64,000 bases of DNA from Candidatus Hydrogenedentota bacterium (GCA_018056705.1 JAGPFE010000005.1:1-64000), one strand, 5' to 3'; counted from the first letter of the stretch, positions 8,572 to 17,894 are shown. The notes: generated by a model not told the origin, from the sequence alone. A program made the numbers and translations.

Positions 8572-8858
8572 CTCTGTTGATACAGGAAGAGCGTCGTGAT
8601 TACCAGTTTAAGTTGCATCGGTAGAAGCATAGCCACGCCCCAGCGATTGCCATGTTGACGCGCGCAGTGGGAGGCAAATCCCGTACTCGGCCCGCTGAAA
8701 CGCTGATTCGTGTCATTTCGACGAACGAAGTGAGGAGAAATCTTAACGTGAATCCACGTTCACTGGGAATGGCACCGGCCGCGGGCGTAAACCGGGCTCG
8801 CGGGGCCGGGCGACACGCTTACCGGGGAATCACTGCTCCCCGAAAAGTGCCCGCGCGC
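8572..8858. other. Intergenic region with one REP-like repeat
   Basis: No convincing gene. It holds the plus-oriented repeat at 8711-8746. Immediately after it is a short inverted repeat, AACGTG-AATC-CACGTT (8745-8760). The rest shows nothing recognisable. Confidence 0.6.
8711..8746 (+). repeat. REP-like dispersed repeat, copy A
   Basis: Begins TGTCATTTCGACGAACGAAG and ends AGGAGAAATCTTAA. The same sequence recurs inverted at 41961-41994 and, with two changes, at 62305-62339. A shorter classic form is at 41921-41948. It is intergenic at every location. Confidence 0.8.
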
Positions 8859-10151
8859 TCAGGATCCGCACGCCAGGCAAAGGGCCCGGGCCTCGGCGAC
8901 GGCATAAATCGATCCCAGCACGACCAGTCGACGCCCCTGCTGGCGAGCCAGGTCGATCGCGACGGGTAAGGCGTCCGGTATCGATGGAATGACCGCGTGG
9001 GGCGGTCGGACGCAGTAACGGGCCAGTTGTTCCACCGGCATGGCGCGACTTCCCCGGAAAGCCGTGATAACCACCTCGGCGGCCTTGCCGCTCAGCAGGG
9101 AAGCCATGGTGGCCGCGTCCTTGTCCGAAGCGACAGCAAACAGCACAATCGCCTCTTCAAGGGCGGGCAGGATGGCCTGAATGCCCTGGGGATTGTGGGC
9201 GGCATCGAGCAAGACCGGGGGGTCGTTCAGTACCTTTTCGAGTCGTCCGGCCCATCGTGCGGTTGCCAGGGCTGGCACCAGGGTATCCATGTCGGCTGAC
9301 ACGCCAAGGGCCTGGCACGCGTGGTGAACCGCTACCAGTGCCAGTCCCGCGTTGAGGGCCTGGTGGGTTCCGGGTAATGGCAGCACGGGAGAAAGCCATT
9401 CGCGGTCCCGAAAACGTGCCCGCACCGCCGGGGTCCAGAAGTCGCCCCGCGGCTCCAGGAGGAAATCCCGACCCGCCAGAAGCAGCGGAGCGCGAACGGT
9501 TTCCGCCCGGGCCTCGATGACCGCGGCGGCCTCCGGGGGACAGGGCCCGACCAGGGCGGGCGCGCCGGGACGGAGAATACCGGCTTTTTCCATGGCAATG
9601 GCCTGGTGGGTAGTTCCGAGATAACGGGTGTGTTCCAGCCCGATCCCAGTAATGATGGAGACCGCGGGATTTTCGATCACGCTCGTGGCGTCGAAACGAC
9701 CACCCAGTCCCACCTCGATGATTGCCGCGTCCACCTCTTCCCGCGCGAACCAGTCGAATGCCGCCGCCGTAAGCGCTTCAAAGAAGGTGGGGGGATGGGG
9801 CAGGCTCGAGGCCGCCCGGCGCGCCCGGTCCATGGCTTCGGCGAACGCGGACTCGGGTATAGGCTGGCCGTTCACCTGGATTCGTTCGGTGACATCATGG
9901 AGGTGGGGACTGGTGTAACGTCCCACCCGCAGCCCGGCCGCGCGCAACATGGCGTCGATGAACGCGCAGGTGCTGCCCTTGCCATTGGTGCCCGCCACGT
10001 GGACACACCGTAACCGGTGATGCGGATTATCCAGGGCGCGCAGCAGGGTCCGGATGTTGCTCAGGCCGAGCTTGACGCCGTGCTGGATCAGCGACGCGAG
10101 CCACGCGCGGTGCGGCCATCCTTCCCGGAGGTCGATGTCCCGTTCATTCAT
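8859..10151 (-). CDS. folC: Folylpolyglutamate synthase / dihydrofolate synthase
   Basis: About 430 residues, a Mur-ligase-type ATP-dependent enzyme that adds glutamate to dihydropteroate and folates. It shows HVAGTNGKGST (P-loop), YTSPHLHDVTERI, IIEVGLGGRFDATSVI and the C-terminal LLDAAHNPQG, all folC hallmarks. ATG 10151 overlaps the end of accD by 8 nt (ATGAATGA) with no separate ribosome binding site, implying translational coupling. A longer in-frame extension inside accD is rejected. The accD-folC order is a common bacterial arrangement. Confidence 0.93.
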   Translation of the reverse strand: MNERDIDLREGWPHRAWLASLIQHGVKLGLSNIRTLLRALDNPHHRLRCVHVAGTNGKGSTCAFIDAMLRAAGLRVGRYTSPHLHDVTERIQVNGQPIPESAFAEAMDRARRAASSLPHPPTFFEALTAAAFDWFAREEVDAAIIEVGLGGRFDATSVIENPAVSIITGIGLEHTRYLGTTHQAIAMEKAGILRPGAPALVGPCPPEAAAVIEARAETVRAPLLLAGRDFLLEPRGDFWTPAVRARFRDREWLSPVLPLPGTHQALNAGLALVAVHHACQALGVSADMDTLVPALATARWAGRLEKVLNDPPVLLDAAHNPQGIQAILPALEEAIVLFAVASDKDAATMASLLSGKAAEVVITAFRGSRAMPVEQLARYCVRPPHAVIPSIPDALPVAIDLARQQGRRLVVLGSIYAVAEARALCLACGS

Positions 10152-11052
10152 GGTCCCGCTGGAGGGACAGCCGTGGTTCGGCTCGTCGATAAAATCCGGG
10201 GTAGCCCGGCGATCCAGCAAGCAGGCGGAACGCGCGCGCCAGCCAGGCACGCATCTCCGAGCGCTTGACCACCGCGTCCAGGAAACCGTTCTGGAGGTGG
10301 AATTCCGCCCGCTGGAAGCCTTCGGGCAGCGAGGTTTTCAGTGCGCCCTCGATCAGCCGCTTGCCGGCGAAGCCGATGTATGCCCCCGGTTCGGCGATGA
10401 CCAGGTCGCCCAGCGACGCGAAACTGGCGTAGACCCCACCCGTGGTGGGATCGGTGAGCACGGAGATGTACGGAACAGCCGCCTCGTTGAGTCGGGCCAC
10501 GGCTTCGGCGGTCCGGGCCATCTGCATGAGCGCGACGATACCTTCCTGCATGCGGGCGCCCCCGGAAGCCGCGAAGACCAGGACCGGCGTTTTCTCCCGG
10601 ATGGCATCCTCGACCAGCAGGCAGATTTTTTCACCCACCACGGCTCCCATGCTGCCCATGATGAAATCGGGATCCATGATGCCCACGGCGATACGCATAC
10701 CCTCCAGGGAGGCAAAGCCGGTGACGATGGCTTCACTGTTTCCGGAGGTTTCGCGGGCGCGCTGGAGCCGCCTGGCATAGGATTCCTTGCCCACCGTGAA
10801 TCCCAGTGGATCGGTACTGACCAGGTCCGCGTGGGTTTCCTGGAAGGAATCGGGATCAAGGGTCAACCGGATGCGTTCCGCGACGGTCAGGCGGTAGTGA
10901 TAGCCGCACAGGGGACAGACCCGGAGATTTTCCTCCACCTCGCTCTTGAAAACGGTCTGGCCGCAGCCGTCACACTTCATCCACAGCCCGTCGGGAATCA
11001 CGTTTTTCCCAGTTTCGGAGGGGCTCAGGTTTTTTCTGCGAAACAGGGACAT
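10144..11052 (-). CDS. accD: Acetyl-CoA carboxylase carboxyltransferase subunit beta
   Basis: A 302-residue beta subunit that, with AccA, transfers carboxyl from carboxybiotin to acetyl-CoA in the first step of fatty-acid synthesis. The N-terminal zinc ribbon has Cys27, Cys30, Cys46 and Cys49. The crotonase-fold domain shows GFASLEGMRIAVGIMDP and FAASGGARMQEG. accA is not in the window. It starts 3 nt after the zinc-ribbon gene ends, with its GGAGG site inside that gene. Confidence 0.96.
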   Translation of the reverse strand: MSLFRRKNLSPSETGKNVIPDGLWMKCDGCGQTVFKSEVEENLRVCPLCGYHYRLTVAERIRLTLDPDSFQETHADLVSTDPLGFTVGKESYARRLQRARETSGNSEAIVTGFASLEGMRIAVGIMDPDFIMGSMGAVVGEKICLLVEDAIREKTPVLVFAASGGARMQEGIVALMQMARTAEAVARLNEAAVPYISVLTDPTTGGVYASFASLGDLVIAEPGAYIGFAGKRLIEGALKTSLPEGFQRAEFHLQNGFLDAVVKRSEMRAWLARAFRLLAGSPGYPGFYRRAEPRLSLQRDHE

Positions 11053-11055
11053 GGC

Positions 11056-11799
11056 TTACCAGCCCTCCGCCTGCCCGGTCGGTTCGTTCGCGCCGGCCGT
11101 GATGTGAGCGGGATAATAGATGAGCCTGCCGCACTGGGGGCAGATCTTGAACTCGGGGTTCTGAATCAGTTCGTTGATGACCTGCGGGCGCATCTGCATG
11201 AAACAACCGCCGCAGGATTGTTCATCCTTGAGGGGGACGATGGCGGGAAACCGTTTTGCCGCCCGGATGCGTTCATACCTGGCCAGGATATTCGGCGGCT
11301 GCTGTTTCGCCAGTTCCGCCCGCCTGGCGACCAGTGCGTCCAGTTCCGCCTGGAGGGCCTTCAGGTCGTTTTCGACGTTTTCGGCTTCGGCCTGGACGCG
11401 TTTTTTTTCTTCGGCTATGCGCTTCCGGTCGGCTTCCAGCTTGAGTTTCCCTTCATCGAGTTCACACATCAACTTGATGGCCAGTTCTTCTTTCTGGCTG
11501 ACTTGTTTTTTGGCCAGGTCAATCTGGTTGAGCATGGCGCTGTACTCGTCGTTTTTCTTGATGGTGTTCAATTGGACGTCCATTTTCAGGATGTTGGCTT
11601 TGAGGGTCTCGATTTCCCGTTCGCATTCCTTCAGGGCGAGTTGCTGCTGCTTGAACCGCTGCTCGCACTCGGCGAGTTCTTCGTCCACGCGCTTGAGCCG
11701 CTCGGCGAAGGCCTTTCTGTGCCGGGGAATTTCCAGTTTGTGTTCTTCGAGTTCGGTGATTTGCAGGTCCAGGTCCTGTAACGCGATCATGCCTCGCAT
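11056..11799 (-). CDS. Coiled-coil protein with C-terminal C4 zinc ribbon
   Basis: A 247-residue protein: a long antiparallel coiled coil (about 1-185, heptad-rich and full of Glu, Lys and Leu) followed by a zinc ribbon with CGGC and CPQC pairs. This matches the widespread zf-RING_7 / CT398-like family, which is often encoded beside housekeeping genes and is suggested to act in RNA or secretion-related processes; its role is not settled. ATG 11799 follows GGAGAA. An open frame continues upstream through the terminator and is rejected. Confidence 0.85.
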   Translation of the reverse strand: MRGMIALQDLDLQITELEEHKLEIPRHRKAFAERLKRVDEELAECEQRFKQQQLALKECEREIETLKANILKMDVQLNTIKKNDEYSAMLNQIDLAKKQVSQKEELAIKLMCELDEGKLKLEADRKRIAEEKKRVQAEAENVENDLKALQAELDALVARRAELAKQQPPNILARYERIRAAKRFPAIVPLKDEQSCGGCFMQMRPQVINELIQNPEFKICPQCGRLIYYPAHITAGANEPTGQAEGW

Positions 11800-11832
11800 G
11801 GTGTGCTTCTCCGTGTGTTCAACGACCCATCC

Positions 11833-11868
11833 TAAAAAACAAGGCGCGACCGGGAACCGGCCGCGCCT
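11833..11868 (-). terminator. Intrinsic terminator after ilvN
   Basis: On the minus strand a 12-bp GC-rich hairpin with one mismatch (arms 11857-11868 and 11842-11853, loop 3 nt) is followed by TTGTTTTTTAGG. It separates ilvN from the zinc-ribbon/accD/folC genes. Confidence 0.9.
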
Positions 11869-11970
11869 GGAATCCAGCGGACGCGCGCGGGCGTATCTGC
11901 CCGCCCCGGCCGTCCGCGGGTATGGTTCCCGCGGAGGCCGCGCGAAGTTTCCTGAGCCCGTCATGGTGGT

Positions 11971-12486
11971 TCACGCGGTTTCTTCCTCGTCCTCGTGGTT
12001 GTCTGCCGCGGAACGGCGGATGGCCACCACGCCGGTACGCACCAGTTCCCGGATGCCGAAGGGCCGCATCATTTCGATGAAGGCGGTGACTTTACCCCCC
12101 GCGCCGGTGACTTCCACGGTCATGGTGTGCTGGTCGAGGTCCACCACGCGGGCCCGAAAGATCTGGGCGATCTCGAGCACCTCGTCGCGTTTTTTGCTGC
12201 CCGCCTTGACCTTGACCATAACCAGTTCCCGTTCCACGAAGGGCGAAGAAGTAAGGTCATCCACTTCTATGACATCCACCAGCTTGTTCAACTGCTGGAT
12301 GATCTGGGCCAGCACATTGTCATCGCCCCGGACGGTCACGGTCATCCGGGAAAAACGGGGATCTTCCGTCTCTCCCACGCACAGGCTGATGATGTTGTAT
12401 CCCCGGGCGCTGAACATGCCCGAGACCCGGGCGAGGACGCCGAACTGGTTATGCACCAGCACGCTGATGGTGTGTTTTTTACTCAT
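11971..12486 (-). CDS. ilvN: Acetolactate synthase small (regulatory) subunit
   Basis: A 171-residue regulatory subunit that gives valine feedback control to acetohydroxyacid synthase in branched-chain amino-acid synthesis. It has an N-terminal ACT domain (ISVLVHNQFGVLARVSGMF, ARGYNIISL) and the small-subunit C-terminal domain, with an acidic tail. The catalytic ilvB gene is not adjacent, which is unusual because the two are normally together. Here it sits 12 nt behind pth and ends at a strong terminator. Confidence 0.94.
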   Translation of the reverse strand: MSKKHTISVLVHNQFGVLARVSGMFSARGYNIISLCVGETEDPRFSRMTVTVRGDDNVLAQIIQQLNKLVDVIEVDDLTSSPFVERELVMVKVKAGSKKRDEVLEIAQIFRARVVDLDQHTMTVEVTGAGGKVTAFIEMMRPFGIRELVRTGVVAIRRSAADNHEDEEETA

Positions 12487-12498
12487 GGGCGGTGCCTT

Positions 12499-13071
12499 TC
12501 ACCGTTTTGTCCCATTATACCTGTTCATGGTTTCCAGAATCCCGCTGGTCAGCCAGCAGCGCGCGGCCTCGGCTCCCGTTTTCGCGAGGGCCTCCGCGGT
12601 CGGCCATTCTTCAGGGGTGAACCGGGACAACACGTAATCCGCAAGGTCCCGGTCGTCCGCCTGGCGTCCGACGCCCAGCCGAAGACGGGGAAAATCGGTG
12701 GAACCCAGTTGTTCCGCAACGGATCGCAGCCCGTTGTGGCCGCCGTCGCTGCCGCCTGGCCTCAGGCGCAACCGCCCCAGCGGGAGGTTGACGTCATCCA
12801 CGATGACCAGCACCCGGGAAAAATCGGTGATCCGGTTGCGGCAGCAGGCGGCAACACAGGCCCCACTGCGGTTCATGTAGGTCAGGGGTTTTACCAGCAT
12901 GACCCGCTCCCCCTCTACCGTTGTTTCCGCGTACAGCCCCTGGTGTTTTTCCCGGTCCAGCGAGACCCCAAGCAGGGCCGCCAGCGCGTCCAGGGCCATG
13001 AACCCCATGTTATGCCGCGTACGATCGTACCGGGTCCCCGGATTGCCTAGACCGGCCACCAGTTTCCACAT
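12499..13071 (-). CDS. pth: Peptidyl-tRNA hydrolase
   Basis: A 190-residue enzyme that releases peptides from prematurely dissociated peptidyl-tRNA. Hallmarks are VAGLGNPGTRYDRTRHNMGF (catalytic His in the last part), KPLTYMNRSG, VDDVNLPLGRLRLRPGGS and GHNGLRS. The start has AAAGGGG upstream. The prs-rplY-pth order is a classic bacterial cluster and supports the call. Confidence 0.96.
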   Translation of the reverse strand: MWKLVAGLGNPGTRYDRTRHNMGFMALDALAALLGVSLDREKHQGLYAETTVEGERVMLVKPLTYMNRSGACVAACCRNRITDFSRVLVIVDDVNLPLGRLRLRPGGSDGGHNGLRSVAEQLGSTDFPRLRLGVGRQADDRDLADYVLSRFTPEEWPTAEALAKTGAEAARCWLTSGILETMNRYNGTKR

Positions 13072-13133
13072 GCGGCCCCTTTCCGACGGAACTGAAAAGA
13101 CAGCGTCGCGGATCCGGAAACGGAATCAGAAGA

Positions 13134-13790
13134 TCACTCTTCCTTTTCCTTGCCCTTCTTGATGGTTTCGGGTTGGGTTGCCTGTTCGGTGCTTTCGGTT
13201 CCGGCCTCACTGGCTACCGCGCCCCGTGGCAACACGATGGTAACCACCGGTTTTTCGGGGTCTTCCAGCAGGGTAACGTCTTCGGGAGGCGTAATCTGGG
13301 CGACGTGAATGGAGTCGCCCACGCCCAGTTCGCTGATATCCACGGTGATATGCGTTGGAACCTTGGCGGCGACGCACTCGATTTCGATTTCACGCAACAA
13401 CTGTTCCGCGATACCGCCGAACATGAAACCCTTCGCCTGGCCGCGCAGTTCCACTGGCACGGACGTCCGAACCCGCTCGTCCATTCGGACACGCGCGAAA
13501 TCGATGTGCAGAGGGTGACCTTTTACCGGGTGGAAATCGACCGCCTTGATAATAGCCGTGGTGTTCCACTGGTCATTCCCATCCGAGAATTTAAGCGAAA
13601 CGACCTGGTGGATGTTTCCTTCCGAATGTTCCAGTAGGCGACCGAAAACCCGCTTATCGATGCTGATGGGGACGTTTTCACCGTGGCCCCCGTACAGGAT
13701 GCCGGGAATCTGTCCGGTGCCGCGTACTGCGTGGGTCTTGCCCTTGGTTCCGGTCTCGCGTCGGGTCACGATCAATTCATTGAGTTGCAT
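13134..13790 (-). CDS. rplY: 50S ribosomal protein L25 (Ctc form)
   Basis: A 218-residue protein with the N-terminal 5S-rRNA-binding L25 domain (about 1-95, with PGILYGG and HPVKGHPLHIDFARV) and the C-terminal TL5/Ctc beta domain. The charged tail is rich in Glu and Lys. The length fits the long general-stress Ctc version. A GGGAG site precedes the ATG. It lies between prs and pth, the usual arrangement. Confidence 0.95.
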   Translation of the reverse strand: MQLNELIVTRRETGTKGKTHAVRGTGQIPGILYGGHGENVPISIDKRVFGRLLEHSEGNIHQVVSLKFSDGNDQWNTTAIIKAVDFHPVKGHPLHIDFARVRMDERVRTSVPVELRGQAKGFMFGGIAEQLLREIEIECVAAKVPTHITVDISELGVGDSIHVAQITPPEDVTLLEDPEKPVVTIVLPRGAVASEAGTESTEQATQPETIKKGKEKEE

Positions 13791-13837
13791 GGTTCACGCT
13801 CCCAGAAAGTCGGTTGGACGGGCTTCGGGCCGTCCGG

Positions 13838-14773
13838 TCAGTTTATGAACAGGCTGCTGACGGATTCGTTGTAATGGATCCGGCGGATGGCTTCGGCGAT
13901 CAGTGGGGCCAGGGAAAGCATGCGGATGCGCGGGTTGGCGGCCGCGCGATCGCTCAGGGGCACCGAGTCGCACACCAGCAGTTCTTCCAGTACCGACTGT
14001 TCGATGTTGTCGAGTGCCGGTCCGCTGAAGATCGGGTGGGTGGCGCATGCGCGCACGCTCAGGGCCCCGTGTTCCTTTATGGCCTTGGCCGCCTTGACCA
14101 GGGTTCCGCCCGTGTCGATCAGGTCATCCAGCAGCAGGGCGTGCATGCCGTCCACGCTGCCGATGAGGTTCATGACCTCCGATTCATTTTCCCGCGGACG
14201 TCGCTTGTCGACGATGGCCAGCGGCGAGCCCAGCCGGTTGGCGAATTCCCGGGCCCGGGCCACGCTTCCCATGTCCGGGGAGACGACCACGAGGTTCTTC
14301 TGGAGCCCTTCGCGCCGGAGCGTTTCCCGGAAAACCACCTCGCCGTTGAGATGATCCACAGGAATATCGAAGAATCCCTGGATCTGTCCACAGTGCAGGT
14401 CGACGGTCAGCAGGCGGTCGGCCCCGGCGGCGGAAATCAGGTTGGCTACCAGCTTGGCCGTGATCGGCACCCGGGCCTTGTCTTTGCGGTCCTGTCGGGC
14501 GTAGCCGAAGTAAGGGACCACCGCCGTGATCCGCCCCGCCGAGGCCCGGCGGGCCGCATCGATCAGGATCAGCAGTTCCATCAGGTGATTGTTGACGGGC
14601 GGCGAGGTGCTGTTGATCAGGAAGACATCCCGGCCACGAACGTGCTCCAGGATCTGCACGCGGATTTCACCATCGCTGAAAGTGCTCACGATGGCGTTAC
14701 CCACCGGAACGCCCAGGTGATTGCAGATGCCCTGGGCGAGTGTCCGGCTCGCGTTGCCGCAAAAAATTTTCAT
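13838..14773 (-). CDS. prs: Ribose-phosphate pyrophosphokinase (PRPP synthetase)
   Basis: A 311-residue enzyme making PRPP from ribose-5-phosphate and ATP, for nucleotide, His and Trp synthesis. It shows FSDGEIRVQI, RGRDVFLINST, PYFGYARQDRK, VDLHCGQIQGFFDIPVDHL and the PRPP loop LLLDDLIDTGGTL. ATG 14773 gives the standard N-terminus MKIFCGNASRTLAQ. A longer open frame upstream runs through the tRNA gene and is rejected. Confidence 0.97.
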   Translation of the reverse strand: MKIFCGNASRTLAQGICNHLGVPVGNAIVSTFSDGEIRVQILEHVRGRDVFLINSTSPPVNNHLMELLILIDAARRASAGRITAVVPYFGYARQDRKDKARVPITAKLVANLISAAGADRLLTVDLHCGQIQGFFDIPVDHLNGEVVFRETLRREGLQKNLVVVSPDMGSVARAREFANRLGSPLAIVDKRRPRENESEVMNLIGSVDGMHALLLDDLIDTGGTLVKAAKAIKEHGALSVRACATHPIFSGPALDNIEQSVLEELLVCDSVPLSDRAAANPRIRMLSLAPLIAEAIRRIHYNESVSSLFIN

Positions 14774-14856
14774 CGCAGCCGCCCTTGAGTTTAGCGTCAC
14801 ATATCTGACCGGCCGCCCGGTGTACCCGTTCGCGCCGGAAACGCCGCCTGACGGAG

Positions 14857-14931
14857 TGGATGGGGCGGTAGGATTCGAACCTACGAATGCCGGGACCAAA
14901 ACCCGGTGCCTTACCACTTGGCGACGCCCCA
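14857..14931 (-). tRNA. tRNA-Gln (anticodon TTG)
   Basis: A minus-strand cloverleaf. The acceptor TGGGGCG pairs with CGCCCCA. The anticodon stem CCGGG/CCCGG encloses loop TTTTGGT (anticodon TTG), and the T arm GTAGG-TTCGAAT-CCTAC is standard. The position after the acceptor (14860) is T, followed by an encoded CCA (14857-14859). The T discriminator is odd for tRNA-Gln, which usually has G73. It lies upstream of prs on the same strand. Confidence 0.95.
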
Positions 14932-15100
14932 ATGGGGTCTTTGAACACGTCACACCCTGACAGGCCATGGCGCCAAAGGTTACTGGGAATACCATGGCCC
15001 CTCAGCGGGAGATACATTTTAGCAGTGTTTCCGGGAAAGTTGCAAATCCTGCCGGTTCCCATTCTGTGCGTGACTGGAACGCTGGGGATGGGGGGAAAAG

Positions 15101-15129
15101 TTGTTTTTTTCGCTGAGGCGTGATAATAT
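15101..15129 (+). promoter_or_regulatory. Promoter of prepilin-like gene 1
   Basis: TTGTTT and TAATAT are spaced exactly 17 bp. The predicted leader is about 55 nt and ends in a GAAAGGA ribosome binding site before ATG 15189. Confidence 0.65.
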
Positions 15130-15188
15130 TTTTTCAATTCTTCGTAATACCAACTGGGTTCACGCCACTTGAACGAAAGGATTTCACC

Positions 15189-16160
15189 ATGCATCAACCC
15201 TTTTCCGTATCCCGCCGTGGATTCACCCTGATCGAGTTGCTGGTAGTGATTGCCATTATCGGCATCCTCGCGGCGATTCTGTTGCCCGCGCTGTCCCGGG
15301 CTCGGGAAGCGGCCCGGCGGGCATCCTGTCAGAACAACCTCAAGCAGTTCGGGCTGGTGTTCAAGATGTATGCCGGGGAACACGGCGGGGCATTTCCACC
15401 CTGCGCGCCCTTCGCCAACCCCTTCATGAACGGTATGACCCTGTTCGCGGCTCCGTCGGCGGAAGCGGTGTACCCGGAATACCTGAGCGATCTGAACGTG
15501 GCCCTGTGTCCATCGGACCCGGGAATCGACGCGTCGGGTCAGTACGTGGCGACGCGCCTGCCCGACACGGGCGACTTCGATCAATGGATCGAGACCGCCC
15601 GGACCAGCGGCGACAAGGTTTCGGAAAATTATTACCTGAGCGCGTGGCTGGGTCGTTCCTATTATTACAAGGGGTACGTGGTGACCAATATCGGCGAGTT
15701 TTACGGCATGTGGGGAGCAATGGGAGCGTTGCCCTTTTCGACCCAGGTAACCATCAATAACATCACGACGCCCGTGCGGATCAAGGATTTTACCCAGGAT
15801 CTGAGCCTGACCGGGGGACAGTGGCCGCCCATGGTGGACGCGTCGATCGCGACGGGAACGGCTAATGGGGACAAGGTGTTGCGCCTGCGGGAAGGTATCG
15901 AACGGTTCCTGATCACCGACATCAACAACCCGGCGGCGTCCAGCAAGGCCCAGAGCACGATCCCGGTGCAATGGGACACCTTCGGTAATCCCTCGGAATC
16001 CGCGGCCACGGCGGGGATCGCGTCGTTCAACCACGTGCCTGGCGGGTGTAACGTGGCTTACATGGATGGCCACGTGGAATTCATCCGGTTCCCCACGCAG
16101 TTCCCCGTCCTGAACGATGCCGGTATCATGAGAGAAGTCGGTCATTTCGGGTTGTACTGA
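15189..16160 (+). CDS. Prepilin-like protein with DUF1559-type C-terminus (copy 1)
   Basis: A 323-residue protein with a type IV prepilin leader: a short basic leader, then [20 protein letters not shown], where cleavage by prepilin peptidase is expected before Phe. The family motif [20 protein letters not shown] follows. The body is a large extracellular domain, and the end carries [18 protein letters not shown] (a His-x10-Asp-Gly signature). Such proteins are abundant in Planctomycetota, Lentisphaerota and Hydrogenedentota and are probably pseudopilin-type surface proteins rather than the main pilin. The metal ABC importer begins only 25 nt after its stop, possibly on the same transcript. 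Confidence 0.92.
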   Translation: MHQPFSVSRRGFTLIELLVVIAIIGILAAILLPALSRAREAARRASCQNNLKQFGLVFKMYAGEHGGAFPPCAPFANPFMNGMTLFAAPSAEAVYPEYLSDLNVALCPSDPGIDASGQYVATRLPDTGDFDQWIETARTSGDKVSENYYLSAWLGRSYYYKGYVVTNIGEFYGMWGAMGALPFSTQVTINNITTPVRIKDFTQDLSLTGGQWPPMVDASIATGTANGDKVLRLREGIERFLITDINNPAASSKAQSTIPVQWDTFGNPSESAATAGIASFNHVPGGCNVAYMDGHVEFIRFPTQFPVLNDAGIMREVGHFGLY

Positions 16161-16185
16161 TCGCCTGAGCGTGGGGAGTTATCGA

Positions 16186-17100
16186 ATGCGTGGTTTCATG
16201 CGGCGCGCGGCGGCGCTAGCGGGGCTGGCGTGCTGGATCCTGGCCAGTGGTTCGGGGATCGGGGCGGAGGCCGCGCCGGAATCCCACCCGGTCATTGGCG
16301 TGGGGAGCGCGCACCTGCGGGAGGTGGTACTGGATCTCGGGTTCGCGGCGGACCAGGTGGTGACGCTGGTGCCTCCCGCCCAGTGCCCGGGACATTTCGA
16401 CGTCAGTCCCTCGGAGATTTCCGCACTGGCGGTCAGTCGCGTGCTGCTGGTGCACCCGTGGCAGCGGCAACTTTCAAACCTGAAGCGGGCAATAGATGCC
16501 GCGGGCGTCCGGGACACGGTTACCGTGGACGTGCCCGGGAACTGGATGGTACCCGACACGCTGGCCGCGGGCGTGGAAGAGACCGCCGCCACGCTGGCCG
16601 ACCGGTTCGGAGACGCCGACGTTTTGCGGGAACGCGCCAAACAGAGGGCGGAAACCGTTCGCGCGATCGGGAAATGGTTCCGCGAGCGCGTCCGAACCTA
16701 CGCGATGGAAAACGTGCCCGTGCTGTGCCAGGGCATGCAGGAACCCTGCGCGCGATGGGCTGGCCTGCGGGTGGTCGCGGTATTCGACCGGGCCGAGGCC
16801 ATGGGCGCGGACGCGCCCTTTCAGTTGATCCAGTCTGCCAGGACGGGAGGGGTGAAAGTCGTGGTGGACAACCTGCAAAGCGGGGATGACCGGATTGGCG
16901 CGCGCCTGGCCGGGGACTTGTCCGTGCCCAGAGTGGTGTGGTCCAATTTCCCCGGTGCCTTTCCGGGCCTCGACTGTTGGGAAGATACCGTCGCGGAAAA
17001 CCTGCGCCGGCTGGCCGAGGCCCTGGGACATCCCGGCGCCGATTTCACGGGATACCGGGAAGTGATTCAGCCATGCGATCCCCCAGCGCGACAGCCGTAG
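16186..17100 (+). CDS. Metal ABC transporter substrate-binding protein (ZnuA/TroA-like, divergent)
   Basis: A 304-residue exported protein with a signal peptide (RRAAALAGLACWILASGSG). It aligns with the cluster A-I metal-binding proteins: the CPGHFDVSPSEISAL segment corresponds to the usual DPHxYEPSPSD loop with its metal-binding His. The later His of the family appears as Gln (VLCQGMQEP), and the last acidic ligand is not obvious, so the bound metal may not be zinc. ATG 16186 has GGGGAG 7 nt upstream. It overlaps the ATPase gene by 28 nt. Confidence 0.8.
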   Translation: MRGFMRRAAALAGLACWILASGSGIGAEAAPESHPVIGVGSAHLREVVLDLGFAADQVVTLVPPAQCPGHFDVSPSEISALAVSRVLLVHPWQRQLSNLKRAIDAAGVRDTVTVDVPGNWMVPDTLAAGVEETAATLADRFGDADVLRERAKQRAETVRAIGKWFRERVRTYAMENVPVLCQGMQEPCARWAGLRVVAVFDRAEAMGADAPFQLIQSARTGGVKVVVDNLQSGDDRIGARLAGDLSVPRVVWSNFPGAFPGLDCWEDTVAENLRRLAEALGHPGADFTGYREVIQPCDPPARQP

Positions 17101-17894
17101 TCCACTTGGACGGCGTAATGGTAGTCCGGAACAGCCGTTCCGTGCTGCGGGATATCACGCTGGACGTGGGAGCCGGGGAATTTGTCGGGGTGATCGGCCC
17201 GAACGGCGCGGGGAAGAGCACGCTGCTTGGGGTGATCAACGGCATGGTGCCCGCCACCGCCGGACGGGTAAACGTGCTGGGGCGGGATCCCGGCTATTGG
17301 CTGGACGGGATCCGCCTGAGGCGACGGATTGGTTTGGTGGCCCAGGCGCAACGGTTCAATCCCCTCGCGCCTATTCTCACGCGGGAGTCGGTGCTGCTCG
17401 GACGAGCGGGCCTGCGGGGGATCGGGCGCCGGTTTGGCCGGACCGACCGGGAAACCGCGCGCCGCGCCATGGCCGATACCGGAGTGGAAAAACTGGCGGA
17501 CCGCCCGCTGGGCACGCTCTCGGGAGGCGAACTGCAACGGGTGGCCATTGCCCGGGCGTTGGCCCAGGAGCCGGAGATCCTGTTACTGGACGAGCCTACC
17601 GCGTCGGTGGATCCCGCCGCGCGCCAGGATCTGGTGGCCCTGCTGTCGGAACTTCCCCGTCTCACCGGGGCCGCCATTCTGTGCGTGACCCACGATCCGT
17701 GGATGCTCCCGGGCGCCTGTGAACGGGTCGTGATGCTGAAGCAGGGGCGACTGGTCCGGGTGGGACCACGCGCGCGGATGCTGGCCGCGGAGTTGCTTGA
17801 AGAACTTTACGCGGAAGAAAGCCCGCCATTCGGGCCCGCCGCCATGTCTACACCCGGGAGCGGAGCAGGCCTGCCTGGAGCGTTTCCGCCATGA
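17073..17894 (+). CDS. Metal ABC transporter ATP-binding protein (ZnuC-like)
   Basis: A 273-residue ABC ATPase. Walker A GPNGAGKST, Q-loop VAQAQRF, signature LSGGELQRVAIARAL and Walker B ILLLDEPTASVDP are followed by a His switch (CVTHD). Its place between a TroA-like binding protein and a ZnuB-like permease defines it as the motor of that importer. The first codons overlap the end of the binding-protein gene, and the end overlaps the permease start (ATGA). Confidence 0.92.
   Translation: MRSPSATAVVHLDGVMVVRNSRSVLRDITLDVGAGEFVGVIGPNGAGKSTLLGVINGMVPATAGRVNVLGRDPGYWLDGIRLRRRIGLVAQAQRFNPLAPILTRESVLLGRAGLRGIGRRFGRTDRETARRAMADTGVEKLADRPLGTLSGGELQRVAIARALAQEPEILLLDEPTASVDPAARQDLVALLSELPRLTGAAILCVTHDPWMLPGACERVVMLKQGRLVRVGPRARMLAAELLEELYAEESPPFGPAAMSTPGSGAGLPGAFPP

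Noticed and set aside
10054..11781. Very long open frame on the plus strand opposite accD and the zinc-ribbon gene
   Set aside because: It is antisense to two clearly conserved genes, has no ribosome binding site or family motif, and is explained by GC-rich codon bias that keeps the complementary frame open. The same applies to long antisense frames opposite the aldo/keto reductase, ilvN, sat, pilB/pilT and pilR.
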